Positions 22,050 to 35,620 are shown, counted from the stretch's first letter. The stretch: 64,000 nt of DNA from Macrotis lagotis (GCF_037893015.1 NC_133660.1:280799067-280863066); one strand, 5' to 3'. A program made the numbers and translations. Notes: a model not told the origin generated them from the sequence alone.

Positions 22050-25000
22050 CCCTAGCTGCTGGGACAGAACACAGCCACATGAAATTTGCCAACCAGAGGA
22101 GTAAGCGGCTGTCAGCAAGGAAAAATTATGCCACAGAGAAAACCACCCAGGTGCAGCCCAAGCTGGACATGACTTAATCAACACTGGCTCCCCAAAAGCC
22201 TAGGCCCAAGCCAATCCCAAGGCCAGTCTGGATGTCAGCAGGGAGCCCCCCAAAGAGGAAGCTGGTCCCCCCTTCCCAGACTATTGGGTGGTACCCAGGA
22301 TCTGCACAAGCTTTGAGCCCAGACCAGACTCACCACAAGTCCCCAGCCCCTTCCCTTCACAGTGCCAGGGCAGTCTCCCTGGCATTCATAGGGCCCCGGC
22401 TCCCAGAACCCCACTATCTCCCCATGGCTCCGTGGCAGAGGCTGAAGGCAGAAAGCGGGTCTGCTTCAAGATCCAACAGTCTGCACCAGGCCCCTCTTCC
22501 AAGTCGAGGAAAGGGATGGTTTTCTGAGCTTTCCCTTCAATGAAAAAGAACTTCCTCCAAAGACACCTGGGGGCAATCTCCCCTAGAGTGATGACCAGAC
22601 TCCACTGAGCCTGAGCAACAGGACCACCTGCAACTCTGGGGGGGATTATACCTTTCCTGTCAATGAGGCACCAGAGACTCATTCTGCAGCCTGAAGACAG
22701 GCCACACCACAGGTCTCAATTCCCATTCCAGCCCTTCTTTCTACCTCATCAAATCACGTAACGACAGAAAGACGGCTCCATCCAGGTGTTCAAAGACCTT
22801 GAGAAGACAGAGGCATCAGGTGGCGAGCTGTGGTGTGGCCCAGGGCCGGGCACCTCCCCACTGTCAGCCTCAGTTTCTACACTGTAAAATGGGTACCCTA
22901 ACAGCAGCTCCCTTTTAGGTCTTCTGGAAAAGAGCAAAAGAGGTAACTGTGGCAAAGAGCTCTGTTAGTGCTAGCCCCGTTGCTGATTACAGTCAGACCC
23001 TCAGAGCAGACCACAACCCAACCAAAGGCCTTTGAAGACCAGGAAGAATTTCCAGAAGGGGAAAGAAGGGGAGAGGATAGTGATGATGGCAACAGGGTGG
23101 TGGCCCAAGCAAGCCAACAACTCCCCCAACACATGCTGTTTGGGGAGCCCTAATCCCTGCTTTCCTGGAGCTAACCATCAGGCAAGGGAAAAGCCAAAGG
23201 CAAATAAGTCAAGGACTCCCTTGGGACTTGGAGAAGAACAGGGGTGAAGGGGGGGGGGGGCAGGAGGTTAATGCCCTAAGGGGAAAAGTTTCACAGAGAA
23301 AACAGAATTGTATCAGTGCTGCCCCAACAGATGAAAAGGGAACTCGGAAACGGGGAACAAAATCAACACATTCAACAGGCAGAGCCTGGCCTAGAGAACA
23401 AGATGGACAACAGACCCAGGCCCCATTTCTCTGGGGAAGGAGGGAAAGGGGAAGCTACATGGGGAGAAGAGAAGTCGGGGGTAAAGAACCTTGGAGCAGA
23501 GGGAGCCTGGGGGGGGTGGAAGGGCTGGCTCCTATGTAACAGTTAAGAAGAGCAGACCCCACCACATTGTGAGGCCCACAACCCACTTCCCTTCAGAACT
23601 GAGGGGGCCATCATGAACACCCCCCCCCATGTGCAGAGAGGAAAGAGAACCAAAGGAAAGCCCAGGGCAATGCCCAGGTCACCAGAGATGGCAGTAAAAG
23701 TCCAGGAGGAAATAGCATCTAGTTTCAAAACTCCTGAATGTGAAGACCAGGGAGCCAGGACCGAGAAGATGGGCCAATGGAGTTGAGAGCCTCAGAGCTG
23801 AGCAGTGCAGTGGGGAGCCAGGGGACAAGTCATGGGACAACCCTCCAGGGCAAGTGAGTGAGCCATTCACCAGAGATGATGAAAGCAAAGAAGGAAGGTG
23901 GGGGATGATGTGGAGGGGTTGGGGTGGGGGTGGGGGGGAGTGCAGAAGAGGAAGGATAAGGGCAAAATCCAAAATGAAAGTGGAGGGGACTGTGAAATGG
24001 CTGTTGGGGGCCCTGGGAGAGGCAGGAGGGAGAGGGGTGGCCCACAGAAGGGTTTGGGGACAGGCAGCTGGGAAAAGGATCAGGAGGAGGAGTCTGTGAC
24101 AAGAGGTCAAGGCTAGAAGAGTGAGGCATGGAACTAAGGAGGATCAGGAAGGACAAAGGGCAGGCCAAGGTGGCAGATGGCCCAGAGGAGAGGGGAGAGA
24201 TGAAGGGTTCCCAAGGCTGGTCAAGAAGACAGTCTGGGGGACAGGGGGCCTGTGACCCAGGTGCAGGCCCGTGTGTGACGACACTGGCTCCTAGGAACCT
24301 ACCAAGAGGGAGAAAGAACAAGGAAGATCAGTCTCCTGACCTGGCCAGGGAGCGGGGTGAGAAGGCAGGGTCAGAAAGTATGCCAGCCCCTTGGAGCAGT
24401 AAGGACTGAAAAGGAGAAGCTGAGAGGAGTTTGGAAAGGGAGCAGACAGGAAGGGGATGAGCGGAGCCACTGGGAAAGCAGCAAAGGGACCTGGCTTTTA
24501 CCTCAGTGCAATACAGGGAACAACAGCCAAGAGTCCCAGGAAGAAGAGGCCGTGTCCTGAGGCCCATGGTAACCGGATCCAGTTTCTAGAGCTCAAGGAG
24601 AGGGGACAGAGGCGGGGGTCACCTGAAGGACTCAATCAGAGGCCAGGTCCCTAGTGCAGCCCATGAAGCCAGCTCCCGTCTCAAATACAGGCCTTCAAGG
24701 ACTCTGGATCTTGAGAGAGGCCATCATCCTATGGTGTCCAACACCAGCGTCAGAATGGGACAGTCATGAGAGAAGAAGAGAACACAGAACCACAGAAAAA
24801 AGGAAGAATAACCTCCAGATGGAACAGAACCAAAGTGGACCCAGGGACAATGGAAATCCAAGAAATTAAGTAAGGGAAAATCAGTCAGCCTGCCCACTCT
24901 CTGTCCAGGAGTGAACACAAAGGATCAAGATGAGTGGGAAGGAAATGGGCAAGGGAGTAGGGTACAGCAACTGCGAGTTCGAGGCCAGGGAGCTTGACTC

Positions 25001-26560
25001 TGGCCTCAGACAACAGCCATCTCTGACCATCTAGCCAACCTCCTCTGGAGCAGCTGAAGGGCAGACAGATAAGCCTGGACAATCATTAGACAATCGGCCT
25101 TAAGCTCGGGGGAGGGAGGGGGCAGTTCAGGCCTGACCCAAATCAGCATCACGTTAGGCCCAAGGATCTCAGCACCCGTCGCATAACGCTGGCACCGAGG
25201 GGCTCTCCAAGTGCAAGGTCGGGCAGGACAGGCTGGGGACCGAGGAGGTCGTTCGGCCTGCAGAGAGTTGGGACTAGAGGGTCAAGGCCAGGGCGAGGGC
25301 AGGGCCGGTCTCAAAGCCCAACGGATGCGTGGGATGGAGGAGGGGGAGAACAGACAGGAAGCAATAGGCTCCAATCATGACGGATCTAGGCTGGGCAGGG
25401 TGTCATGAATAATGGGATCTGAGAGGAGAGGGAGGAAGAAGTCCCCAACTCCTCCAAGAATAGGGACCGGGGTGACCAAAAGTAGACATCATTCAGGGCA
25501 GGGGAGAAGAGGGAATGGATTGTAACGCTCCTCAGCAGAAATCTCCCCTGGCATGCCAGAGGAAGCAGGAAGCTTTACTCGATTCTTCCACAGACACAGA
25601 CACACCTAACAATGTCAACCCAAACACCCAGTGAAGAGAAGGAATCGCCCATATGGGGTCAAACAGCCCCCACACACTAAGTAAGATAATCATTAACCAA
25701 AGGACAGTAAAGGTAAGCTCAGAAAGTGGAATTTGGGCCTCTGGGCCGCTGCAGACAAGGAGCTCACAAGCCAAATTCTCTGACGCAGTCAGGCAAGGAC
25801 GATGCTCCCTGACTGTCCCCCATCCCGGGGGGGGGGGGGATCCACTTCCTGGTTCCTGACATGAACTCTGAGAAACTCAAAGAAGGTGGAGCCAGCCCCG
25901 CGGGAAGCAGCCTTCCCCCGTGCTTCCTGCGCCCACCTCCTGCGCCTGCCATGGCCAACAAGACTGTGGGTCTTCAGGACTTCTACCCCTCCCCCCCAAG
26001 GAACTGAGAATAGAAGAAGCCTTACCTTTAAACCAAAGCTTAAAAATTAAAAGAAAAATGTTCTTCTCTGTGGCTCCTTGCCCATTACAGGGTATCCTGG
26101 GAACAGCAATCTTCCAATTTACTGCATTAGCAGAGTAGCAGGGGCGAAGACACAGGGACACAGGGTTCAACTATAAGAAAAAAAGTCACAATTCTATTAT
26201 GTCCCGTTGTTTCTGGCTCAGAACTAGGAAGAACAATTACACCTTTACCACTTTATGAACTGTAGCAGCCCATTTCTGCTGAACAGGAAAAAAGGGAGAA
26301 ATCTGTTTTGTACCTAACTAGATAAGTTAAGGTTGATATGGAAAACCAGTCCCTGAGATGGAAAGGAAAAAAAATAAAAAAGAAACCACAGCAGCGCCTC
26401 TGAGGACCCCAAGGAGTTTCTTGCTACTTTCCAACAGAGCTCTCACTGCAAAATCTCCAAAGCACAAAAAAGAAAAAAAAATTTAAACAAATCATTTGTT
26501 TCTAACGGCTCCAAAAAGTTCCTTAGTGTGTAAAATTGCAGGTAAGAGCTGTACGGCTTA
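22050..26560. other. Repeat-poor, purine-rich part of intron 1
   Basis: No family was recognised. Between about 23030 and 25440 the plus strand is strongly purine-rich (GGGAGAGG-type sequence), producing many short Glu/Gly/Arg-rich frames on the plus strand and Pro/Ser/Leu-rich frames on the minus strand. None has gene support. G runs occur at 23249-23260 (12) and 25827-25839 (13). Confidence 0.6.
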
Positions 26561-26570
26561 CAACTTCCAC

Positions 26571-26770
26571 AGAACTGTCTGCTCTTGTTAACTCTCTTAC
26601 TTTCTGTTTCTTCCTTAAGAATGTGATTTCTCTCTCATCACACTCAATCTGGATCAATGTATACCACGGAAACAATGGAAAGACTGGCAAATTGCCTTCT
26701 ATGGGGGGTGGGGGGAGGGAAGCAAGAATAGGGGGGGAAATTGTAAAACTCAAAACCCAAATAAAAAAAG
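26571..26770 (+). mobile_element. L1 3' end, strongly truncated
   Basis: L1 3' UTR sequence (gtgatttctctctcatcaca, then caatctggatcaatgtatac) ending in caaataaaaaaag. AACTTCCAC flanks it at 26562-26570 and 26771-26779. Confidence 0.85.
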
Positions 26771-26804
26771 AACTTCCACGGGGCGGGGGGGGGGGGGAGA
26801 ATAT

Positions 26805-27020
26805 TGAGGTGATGTGTGTCTGACTTCATGGCCCCATTTGGTCACGAGTCAGGTGGGCTTTCATCATTTCCTTCTCTAGATCATTTTACAGATGAGGACA
26901 CTGAAGCAAAAAGAGAAAAGTGACTTGTCCAGGGTCACCCACCTAGGAAGTGTCTTAGGCCAGTTTGAACTCAGGAAAATGAGTCTTCCTGACTCCAAGG
27001 CTGGGTACCCGTGCACAGGT
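26805..27020 (-). mobile_element. THER/MIR-like SINE
   Basis: Minus-strand core: tttccttctctagatcattt, tacagatgaggacactgaag, gtccagggtcacccacctag, then the tRNA-like part at the right. Confidence 0.7.
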
Positions 27021-27425
27021 GCCACAAACAATAGTCCAAGCACCAGGCTCTCTGCTGAAAGGTCAAAGCAGCCCTGTGCTAGAGGAGCTCTGGCCAAGGA
27101 AGGCATTCAGGCCTGGTTCAAGCAGGCTCTCAACAGGATGGACTGGAAACAAGAGGGGCCCAGGAGTGGCTTCCTGGGCGAGGCAGGGCTGCAGCAGGGG
27201 CTGGAAGGAGAGTCGGAGGAAGGGAGGGCATTTCTGGGACCAGGGGGACAAGGGACAGCCATTGGCCCATGTCCTGGGATGAGTCAGGGACCAAAGAGCA
27301 CAATGTCTGGCAAGCAAGGGGAGGGGGCTACTGGAAGACTCTGAAGGCCCAGCAGAGGCTTTTGGGCTTGCTCCCAAAAGTGCAAGGGAGCCACAGGAGA
27401 TTTTGAAGGGAGGAGCAGAGCCAAG
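27020..27425 (+). other. Unclassified ancient repeat-like stretch
   Basis: The segment around 27350-27420 (caagggagccacaggagatt, then gaagggaggagcagagcc) resembles 56560-56610 (caacagggagtcattaggtc, then tctagagcaggggagtgcc). Both look like copies of one old element that I cannot name. Confidence 0.35.
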
Positions 27426-30400
27426 GGCTCCTCCCTCCCAGCTCTCCAGGACCTCAGGCCTCTCCGGTCCCCCAGGCAACTCCCTCAGCTGCCATTCTCA
27501 GCATTTCTGAGCCAATTTCCAGGACTTCAGGGTAAGTCAGTCTTCAGGCTTGGAGATGGGGCATGCCCCAGGGTCAGGGCAGCTGGAGGCCAGTAAAACC
27601 CTACCACTGTCTATTCTTCTGGTTGTCCTAATTCTGAGGGGCCAGTCCCCTCTGGAGGTCACAGTCAGAGACTGGAGAGCAGCCTACAGGGCTGAGCGAG
27701 GGAGCAGATGCCATGTTTGTAGGGGCAAAGCCCTTCAGGAAATTCCAGCTCCTCTGTTCTAAGGAGATCTGTGGAGCTCCACTGGCGAGCTGCTCCCCCA
27801 CCCCCAGGTCTCTGCCAGCCTCTCTTCCTAGTTCTTGTCTCAAGCAAGGGTGAGGCTGCCACCTGCTCAGCTTCCCACAGGCCTGGGAGGCTCATCCCAT
27901 CGAGCCATAATCACAGGCCCACTCCTCAGCCCTGAGCCTTCTGGAAAGTGGGTCCCACATCCATCCCCCAGGTTGCCAGCTCCTTCTCTGCACAGGCAGG
28001 AGGCAGTCCCCAAGGTGATTCGGGGACCAGAAGCTCTGAACAGGCACCAGAGGAGGACCCCAATCTAGGCTCAAAGCCAAACAGGAGGAAGAGCATGCTC
28101 TGGGGTGTCCTGGGGAAATGACAAAGGTTTCCCACAATCTCTGGTTGATAAAATAAATCATTCAGAATCACTCTTTTCCCAGAATAAAGCAGATTTGAAA
28201 GAAAAGTTTCATCTAAGTCAGTATAAAAAAGTCAAAAGAACATATTGAATAGATGAATTACGGGAAGGCTAAACTGGGTGCTTGGTGGGGGGGGCGGGGC
28301 AGTGTACAAAAGACATCAGAAAGAGAAAGGTCCTGTGGTGTGGTGGAAGGGGGACCAAACTCAGGGCCGGAAGACTTGGCTAACATCACACCAGGGACAC
28401 TGACTGGCTCCCACACCAAACCCACTCCTAAACCATGCACATGCCTCCAACTCTCCACATCCCCAGTAACAACTTAGGACCCCATGCCACTGTTCAATCA
28501 AAGGTACCTCTTTATCTAAAGATTCAGTAAAGGCACTCCCCTCATCCCAGTTTAAATTAAGGTGCCACATACTCTGAGAAGTTTCAACACAGCAGCAGAG
28601 CAAGATGGACTCTAATTACATAGACCAGGGCTCATTGTGTAAAAGAAGGGAGAAAACAAGCTGTCATCAGGGAAAAACAGGGAAAGACCGAGAAGAGGCC
28701 AGCAAGGGCAGTGGCAGTCACAAAACAGTCAAGACCCTGGAAGTCTTGGGGACTCTGGGCAGCTCTAAGGAACAGGATGAGGACAAGTGAATACGGGGGA
28801 GATTTCTCCTGGTCACCGAACACTAATAACCCTCAGAAGATCTCAGAGCCACTCAAGTCTTTAAACAGGGATACCTCTTCTTTTGTCAAGGGAAAAAGAA
28901 GAGAAAATGGGGATGATCTAGACAGCTACAAGCATGAAAGAGGGAACTTCTATCTCCCACATTTGATCCTGGAATAAGTACTGCATTGGACTGAGAGGGG
29001 TTGGGCTGTTGAGCCGGAATTCCTAACCTGTGATTTACAATCTTCCACCTTTGGAAAAGTGACTTTACTAGTTTAGACTGAATTCCCTCACTTCTAAATT
29101 GAGGGGTGGCCTCTCCCCTAAGTTAATCAGGCTCTGAGCTTCTGGTCTCCTCAGTGAGGTAAGAGGTACCCTCATCTCTTGGGAGAGTTAGAACATGACA
29201 GAGTTAAGAAAACAGAAAAAGGCTTCGAAAGGTCCATGTGGGGAATTCTGAGAGACAAGGAAAAAGTAACATTTTCTGAATGCCAGCAAAGTTCAGCTGA
29301 AGATGGGCACCATGAATTCAGATAGCGCTCCCCTCCTAAGCTACGAACTTTGTTCAAGCCCTCAAGATAAAAAGGTTAAAAGTAAAGGAGATTTTATCCA
29401 CTCCCACTAGTGACCAGAAACTAGCAAACAGGTCCAGGCCTGGGCTGTGGCCTGTGGCCTGCTGCCTGCACAACCCGACCCTTACCTGTCAAATGAGAAC
29501 GGCATGGGAGATGCACACAAGCCTCTCATTCCATGTTTGGAAGCAGAGGGAGGTCTCAGGTGGCCACTGTCTCCTCTTCTTAGAAGCCTTCCGTCTAACA
29601 GAGACAGGTCAGACACCACCTTGGCTTCCCAGCCAAGAGGGGGGAGGCTTCCAGGATGGCTGAAGGGTTAGCAGCACTTCTCCCCTGTGGGTCCAAGAAG
29701 AAGCAGCAGTCCACAGTTAAGTTACTGAGACCTGGGGTTTTTTTTCAAAACTGCTCCACTAGACATGAGTTAAGTGTCAGCACTTAAGCTAACCTCAACT
29801 TCCTGAACAGGAAAATGACCCCAGCACCTCCACCATCTCCCTGCTGGGGCTGGGAGGAACAAAGGAAAGAATGACCCCTGCAAACCTGAAAGAACCCAGA
29901 ATCTGGGGCCCAGGAGAAAGTTCAATTTCAACCTAATTAGTCAAAGCCCCTTCAGGTAAGGACAGAGCAGACCCTGTGGCTTCCAGAGAAAGCGCCAACA
30001 AGGGGGACCAATGCAAGTGGCCTAAACATGTGCTGGGCCAGTTCAGGCGTTTTCCTGCCCCCACCAGTGACCATGAGTCAGTAAGACCCTTTAGCCAAGT
30101 GACAACCTGATCATTACGGAAATTTCAGCAAAAGCTCTGACAAAAAAATTATCTGAAAGCTACAGGAAAAACCGGCCAAGTCTGCTACTGCTCCCAATGC
30201 AAGCTCCCCAACACAGATTCATTCAACCCTTTAGAGACCCTGCAAGGCAACCCCTTGGGCCAGCACAGAGGCAGCTAACTGGATGACAGCACTGTCTGGC
30301 TATGCCACTTCAGGGCCACAATAAGCCATCCCACCTAGGCTATCCTTGCAAAGGCAGCCAAGCCGACAGGGGAGATCCCTGTGGTCAGGACTGTAGGGGC

Positions 30401-30989
30401 GGCACAGACCAACCACAAGATGCTCTGGATCAGATGGAGCAAAGCAGCAGGACCAAGTTCTAAAGCATCAGATGCTTGAAATTCTAAAACACTTTAGGAC
30501 AAAATCCAAATAATTACAGCAACATCTAAATTACAAAGTAACACAGGGCTAACTATGGAGAGGAAAGAGTAGCATTTCAGAGGCACATGGACCACCATGA
30601 CCTGGAGACTGAGCAAAAACCACAGGTCCAACAATCTTTGGGGGGATGGGTCTTCCTATTAGCTGTCAAAATGTGATAACAATCAGTTTTGTTAACTATA
30701 GTACAGGTTAAAGGTTGATTTTTCTGGGCTATTGAGAGGAAAGGACTGTGTCCTCCTTTAGACTTTGAAAGGAAGACTAGTCCTGCCCTCCTTAATCCAG
30801 GAAACAATTACTTCCTCCTTTAGACAGGCCCTGCCCTCCTGGTACTTTACTCAGGAAAAATAGCATAGTAGAAGGAGGATTCTAAGGTTTCCAGGGAAGT
30901 TAAAGGTTTTGTCCACTCCGGCTATGTAGGCTATGTATATTCTGTTTCCTCTCCCCTAGTGGTTGTATAAGTTATCTGATCTCCCTTGG

Positions 30990-31312
30990 TATTTTGTTTT
31001 TGTCCTTTGTTTTGAAGAAGACCAAAATGTCAGGGAGGTGATCCCAAGACAAGCAAATGAACTGGATGTGAGGAGGGGAAGCTGTGCTCTTGTGCTCTCT
31101 CACTCTCTCCCTCCAAGAGATATCTGGGTCCAGTGGCCAGATATGGATCAGGATCACTGGAGAGGGCCTTGGATGTGAGGCAGTCCAGGGCAAATGACTT
31201 GCCCAAGGTCAATCAGCTAAAAAGTGTCACGTGTCTGAGGCTGAATTGGAACTCGGGGCCTCCTGTCTACAGAGTCCATGCTCTACCCCCTGAGCCACAT
31301 AGCTGCCATGGT
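30990..31312 (-). mobile_element. MAR1-like SINE
   Basis: Minus-strand: tRNA-like head ggcagctatgtggctcaggg, box cgagttccaattcagcctca, body ccactggacccagatatctc, tail tcttcttcaaaacaaaggac. Confidence 0.8.
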
Positions 31313-31619
31313 TAATGGGAAATCCCCAAATACTTGCCCCCCATTTTCAACAAAACATTCTCTAATTGCTGGCTTCCAGAGTGGTCCCATCTCCAGTCCA
31401 CCCAGTCCACGACCCTAGCCCCTGCACTTTGCAATGTCAATTTAAAGGGATAAAGGCCTTGCCTTACAGAAGTCCAGGGGGCACAAAGGGGATGGCGGGT
31501 AATTCACATTCTCTCCTGGCCACATTCTGTACAGGATGAAGCTAAAGGAAGCTCTTTATGAATCAAACAGAAGGGTTGGCTAGGCACTGGGATGACAAAG
31601 ATTATGAGGAGAGTAGTCA

Positions 31620-31765
31620 CAAGAGGAGGAAGAATAGCGAACATTTAACTTATATCCCACTTCCAAAGCAGCGGTTCTAAGCTGAGCGCTCTACAATTCT
31701 TATCTCCTCAGATTTTTACAACAGCCCTGGAACTATTATTATTCTTATAAAAATGGCAACAATCC
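31620..31765 (-). mobile_element. MIR-like SINE remnant
   Basis: gcgaacatttaacttatatc, then gagcgctctacaattcttat and cagccctggaactattatta follow the reverse MIR order. Confidence 0.5.
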
Positions 31766-32153
31766 ATTCCCCCATTATGGAACTAGCATCCTTCCATTCT
31801 GCTGCCAAGAGGCAACCTGGACACAGCAAAGTAAAGGCAAAGTAGATAAAGAGCAATGGAAATCATTTCAAAAGGTTGAGAGTGCCAATCACGATAGAGA
31901 GGACAGTGAGTCCAGCCTCCAGTGGGAAGCTGACTGGCCAAGTTCCAGGGATACCTGAGTAGAGGTCGATGAATGAAAGGAAAGAAACTAGGGTAGGAGA
32001 AGGGAAAGGCAGCTGGGAGTCAGATGGGCAAAATCTAAGGGCTGAGTTGAATTTCTACACATTACTGAGACCACCCAGCAGGAAGAGATGGAAAGAAAAG
32101 TGACATTCCAAGTAATTAAAGAATATATAATATTTGAGAGCTTACCTCCTAAG

Positions 32154-32249
32154 ACATATATATATATATATATATACATACATACATATGTATATATAAA
32201 TACATACATATATATATATACATACATACACATATACACACATACATAG
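32154..32249 (+). repeat. (TA)n / (TACA)n microsatellite
   Basis: Perfect TA run followed by tacatacata and tatacacaca variants. Confidence 0.95.
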
Positions 32250-32278
32250 AAAGATGTGAATACCACTACAAAATTTTT

Positions 32279-32427
32279 GTTGGGTATTTTTTGGCTAGGC
32301 AATGGGATTAAGTGACTTGCCCAAGGTCACACAGCTAGATAATTATTAAGTGTCTGAGGCTGGATTTGAACTCAAGTCCTCCTGACTTCAGGGCCAGTTC
32401 TACCCATCGTGCCACCTAGCCGCCCCC
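32279..32427 (-). mobile_element. tRNA-derived SINE, WSINE1-like
   Basis: Minus-strand, complete: head ggggcggctaggtggcacga at the right, A/T tail at the left. Confidence 0.9.
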
Positions 32428-32499
32428 AAAACACTCTTTATAGAAATAAAGGACAACCAAAAAAAATTGGAGAAATATTTTATATGTATATATGGTCAG

Positions 32500-33060
32500 G
32501 CTGAGACAACAATAAAAATAAACTGTCTAAATTAATTTATTGTGATGCCAATCAAGCTACCCAACAAATTACATCACACCTCTAGAAAAATAATTATCTA
32601 AAATAATAAGTTCATCTAAAGGAATAAAAGATCAAGAATTTCAATAATAAAATGAAAAACTGTGAAAGAAAGGGGCTTAATTGTTTTTGATTTCCAAATA
32701 CACTACAAAATAGTAATTATATGTCTCTGGTTAAAAAAAACTGAAAAATTTATTAGGAGATTCAGAAAACAAGACTTCGAGGGGTCCAGACACCCAAAGA
32801 TCCTACTCAAAGAAATTGCTGAGAAACATGGAAAGCAATCTGGTAGAAATTAATTTTAGACCAATATATCATACCATATACCACACTAAGTTTCAAATGG
32901 ATACATGACTTAGATCGCTATAAAAAGACCACTATATTTAGCAATTACAGGATCACTGGTAATCTTATAAAGGCCATTTAAAGCTAGAGATGGATCTCAA
33001 TGCTAGTTTACAAGAAAGAAATAAGTGAGGAAATAAGGAAATAAAGTCCGTTCTAAAAGT
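32500..33060 (+). mobile_element. L1 ORF2 fragment
   Basis: Degraded C-terminal ORF2 sequence. It includes a stretch translating with stops to a DQYIIPYTTLSFKWIHDL-like segment near 32860-32920, typical of the region after the L1 reverse transcriptase. No intact frame. Confidence 0.7.
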
Positions 33061-33128
33061 TTGGCTAGGATAGAGAAGAGGAATCTCCCTTTTCTGGGAT
33101 GCCATGCCCCAATAGAAAGGAAGGGGTG

Positions 33129-33278
33129 GGGCAGCTAGGTGGCGCAGTGGATACAGCACCGACCCTGGAGTACCCGAGTTCAAATCCAGCTTCAGACACT
33201 TACTAATGACCTAGCTGTGTGGCCCCGGCAAGCCACTTAACCCCATTTCCCTTGGAAAAAACCTAAAACAAAAAGAAA
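33129..33278 (+). mobile_element. tRNA-derived SINE, WSINE1-like, with perfect target-site duplication
   Basis: Full-length element with AGAAAGGAAGGGGTG at 33114-33128 and 33279-33293. Confidence 0.93.
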
Positions 33279-33288
33279 AGAAAGGAAG

Positions 33289-33289
<1 letters not shown>

Positions 33290-33330
<41 letters not shown>
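33290..33330 (+). repeat. (GT)20 microsatellite
   Basis: Perfect GT run that overlaps the last bases of the downstream target-site duplication of the preceding SINE. Confidence 0.97.
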
Positions 33331-33331
<1 letters not shown>

Positions 33332-33479
33332 CCAGGACAGTTTTCTTTAGTGCTAAGTTTCCACACCACTTTGCACACATCAAACATCACCCATGCTGCT
33401 ATCTATAATTCTGTACCTGCAATTCAAAGCTGCTCTCCAAGTTCCTAGTTGCATTTTTTCACTTAAATGTTACAATAGC

Positions 33480-34060
33480 CTTGCAGAGATTATTACGATT
33501 ATTACATTTTTGAAATAAGTTTGTCTTTGTCCTTTCTATTTCTAAATGAAAAACAAAAAGGACCTAGGTGGGGTGGAGTTGTAAAACAATCAAAATTAAT
33601 CCAGACTAAACATGTCTCAAAACCATTGGCTACTTTTTTCATCTTGTGTCCAACCCTTTTGCCTGAAAATAATTTCCTCAAGGTCAGGTGTTCTGAAGCC
33701 TTAGTCCTTATTTAGTTGTATTCTTTAGTTTGAAATTGTTCTGCACTATGAGTAATTTCTTTAAATTCTGCTGATTTTGCTTATTTCACTATGCATCAGT
33801 TCACACTACCCAGGATTCTATGAAAACATCTCTCATCCTTTTCTGTGGGTGAAATAATATTCCATTATAACTCACACATCATTTAATTCATCCATTTTCC
33901 AACTGTCTCAGGCTATCTAAAATACCTCAGATTCTAGTTCAATTTAATTTTCCCCCCTTTGGAAACAAGAAATGTTGCCATTATTACCCATGAATTTAAA
34001 ATATACTACACCAAAATTATTTCCAAAGGTGTTCATTAAAACTTTCTTCCCGCTCCCCAA
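33480..34060 (-). mobile_element. L1 3' end
   Basis: Minus-strand L1 end: tgcttatttcactatgcatc, tgaaataatattccattata, cattttccaactgtctcagg. Old and degraded. Confidence 0.7.
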
Positions 34061-34981
34061 TTAAACCGCTACCATTATATCACACAGCTCCTTCTAAAGG
34101 AAACTTAAGGGCAAGGATGGTCTGAAGGAGCATTTTCAAGCCTTAGGACATAGTACTAGCTAAATTAAATGCTTACTGACTTGAAAAAACAATGGAGGAA
34201 ATGGCAGGGTCCCTGTTAAGATTAGATAAATTTGTGGAGAGCCTGGAGAGCATGGCTCCATGACTGTCCAACCAAGTTCAGCATCGTGGAGTCAGCCTTG
34301 TACTTTGTCCCCAACGACAGTTCAGTACCTGGCCTGGTCTTCCATTCTGTATACCCCAAAACTTCTTCATCCCTAGCACCTCAGCATGCAGAGGCCCCTG
34401 AACCTTCTTGCCTCTTCAAAGCTCTCCTCACTTCCAACTTCAGTCTCTCCCTCCTTTTGCTCCACCTCCATCACTCAAAATTCTGAAATCCTCCTGTCCT
34501 TCCAGATCTCTCTGTGAAGCTCCTAAGCCAGTTCTTTGTCCTGACCACAATGCCAACCTAACACTGGGGCTGATCAGCTCAACCATCTGCTATAAGCCAT
34601 CCTTGCTACTCATCCTGAATTATTACCACCAGGAGCCTTCTCCACAGCAGGCAGCCTCTGAGGTGCTCTCTGGTTAACCCGAAGGCTCTTGGAATGACCA
34701 CAGTCAAGTGAACAGGTCGGGATGAGAGAGATGGAGAAACAGAAAGAGAAGATTTGACCCTAGACCAAGAAGGATTCTGAAGCTACAAGGTAAGGAAAAC
34801 AGAAGCTGCAAATCTGCCCACTAAAGGATGGAGAAAGATCAGCCAACAGCTCCCTGAAGTCACAAGTGAAATGGAGAATTAGAAAATAAGCCATTTCAAA
34901 TTAGGAAATAGTCAAGATAATCAAAAGAGATGGCAAAATACCCACATGGCACGATGCTATATTGATTAAAATTCCATGATT

Positions 34982-35125
34982 CAGGACTGGGTGGAGCAGG
35001 GGATAGAGCACACAGGCCCTGGAGTCAGGAAGACCTGAGTTCAGATTTGGCCTCAGACACTTAATTACCTCGTTTTGTGACCCTGGGCAAGTCACTTAAC
35101 CCCACAGACTTGGAAAAATAAATTC
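34982..35125 (+). mobile_element. tRNA-derived SINE, WSINE1-like
   Basis: Head gggtggagcaggggatagag, box ctgagttcagatttggcctc, then gggcaagtcacttaacccca. Confidence 0.85.
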
Positions 35126-35384
35126 TACAATTCTAGTTTAGACTCCTAAAGAAAAGCCAAGTCAAACCAGGATAAAATGTTCACGCTGAAATGGACCCTG
35201 GAAATAATATTTTACACAAGAAAACGTGATTGCCTGGGTGTCTTCAATGCCCATAAAAAATGCATTTCATTATATTACAGAGTCAAAACTAAAATCCTCT
35301 TTTTTTCCCCTGAAAGACTAAGCAAGTGCTCAATTGTCAAAGGAAATCCCCAGAAAAGCAAACTCAAATCTGCGTCTCAATGAG

Positions 35385-35620
35385 GGCTGCTGCTATCCTG
35401 TCCAACTCATCAAGATCCCATTTGGGGTTTTCTTGGCAGATACTGGAGGGGTTTGTTGCCATTTCCTTCTCCAAGTGATTTTATAGATGAGAAATGGAGG
35501 CAAACAGGGTAAAGTGACTTACCCAGGGTCTCACACCTAAGACATGACCGAGACTAGACTTGAACTCGGCTCTCCCCATCTCCAGGTCCAGACTTCTGTG
35601 CCCAACTCAACCAGGTAGCT
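35385..35620 (-). mobile_element. THER/MIR-like SINE
   Basis: ggttttcttggcagatactg, gccatttccttctccaagtg, gtgacttacccagggtctca and a tRNA-like part ending in caggtagct, on the minus strand. Confidence 0.75.

Noticed and set aside
23679-24321. Overlapping 143- and 163-codon Pro/Ser-rich frames on the minus strand
   Set aside because: They reflect the purine-rich plus strand at 23.7-24.3 kb. No conserved motif or splice context.
33129-33278. tRNA-like heads of the SINEs as tRNA genes
   Set aside because: Their heads do not complete a cloverleaf acceptor stem, they continue into a common SINE body and A-rich tail, and they occur in many copies.
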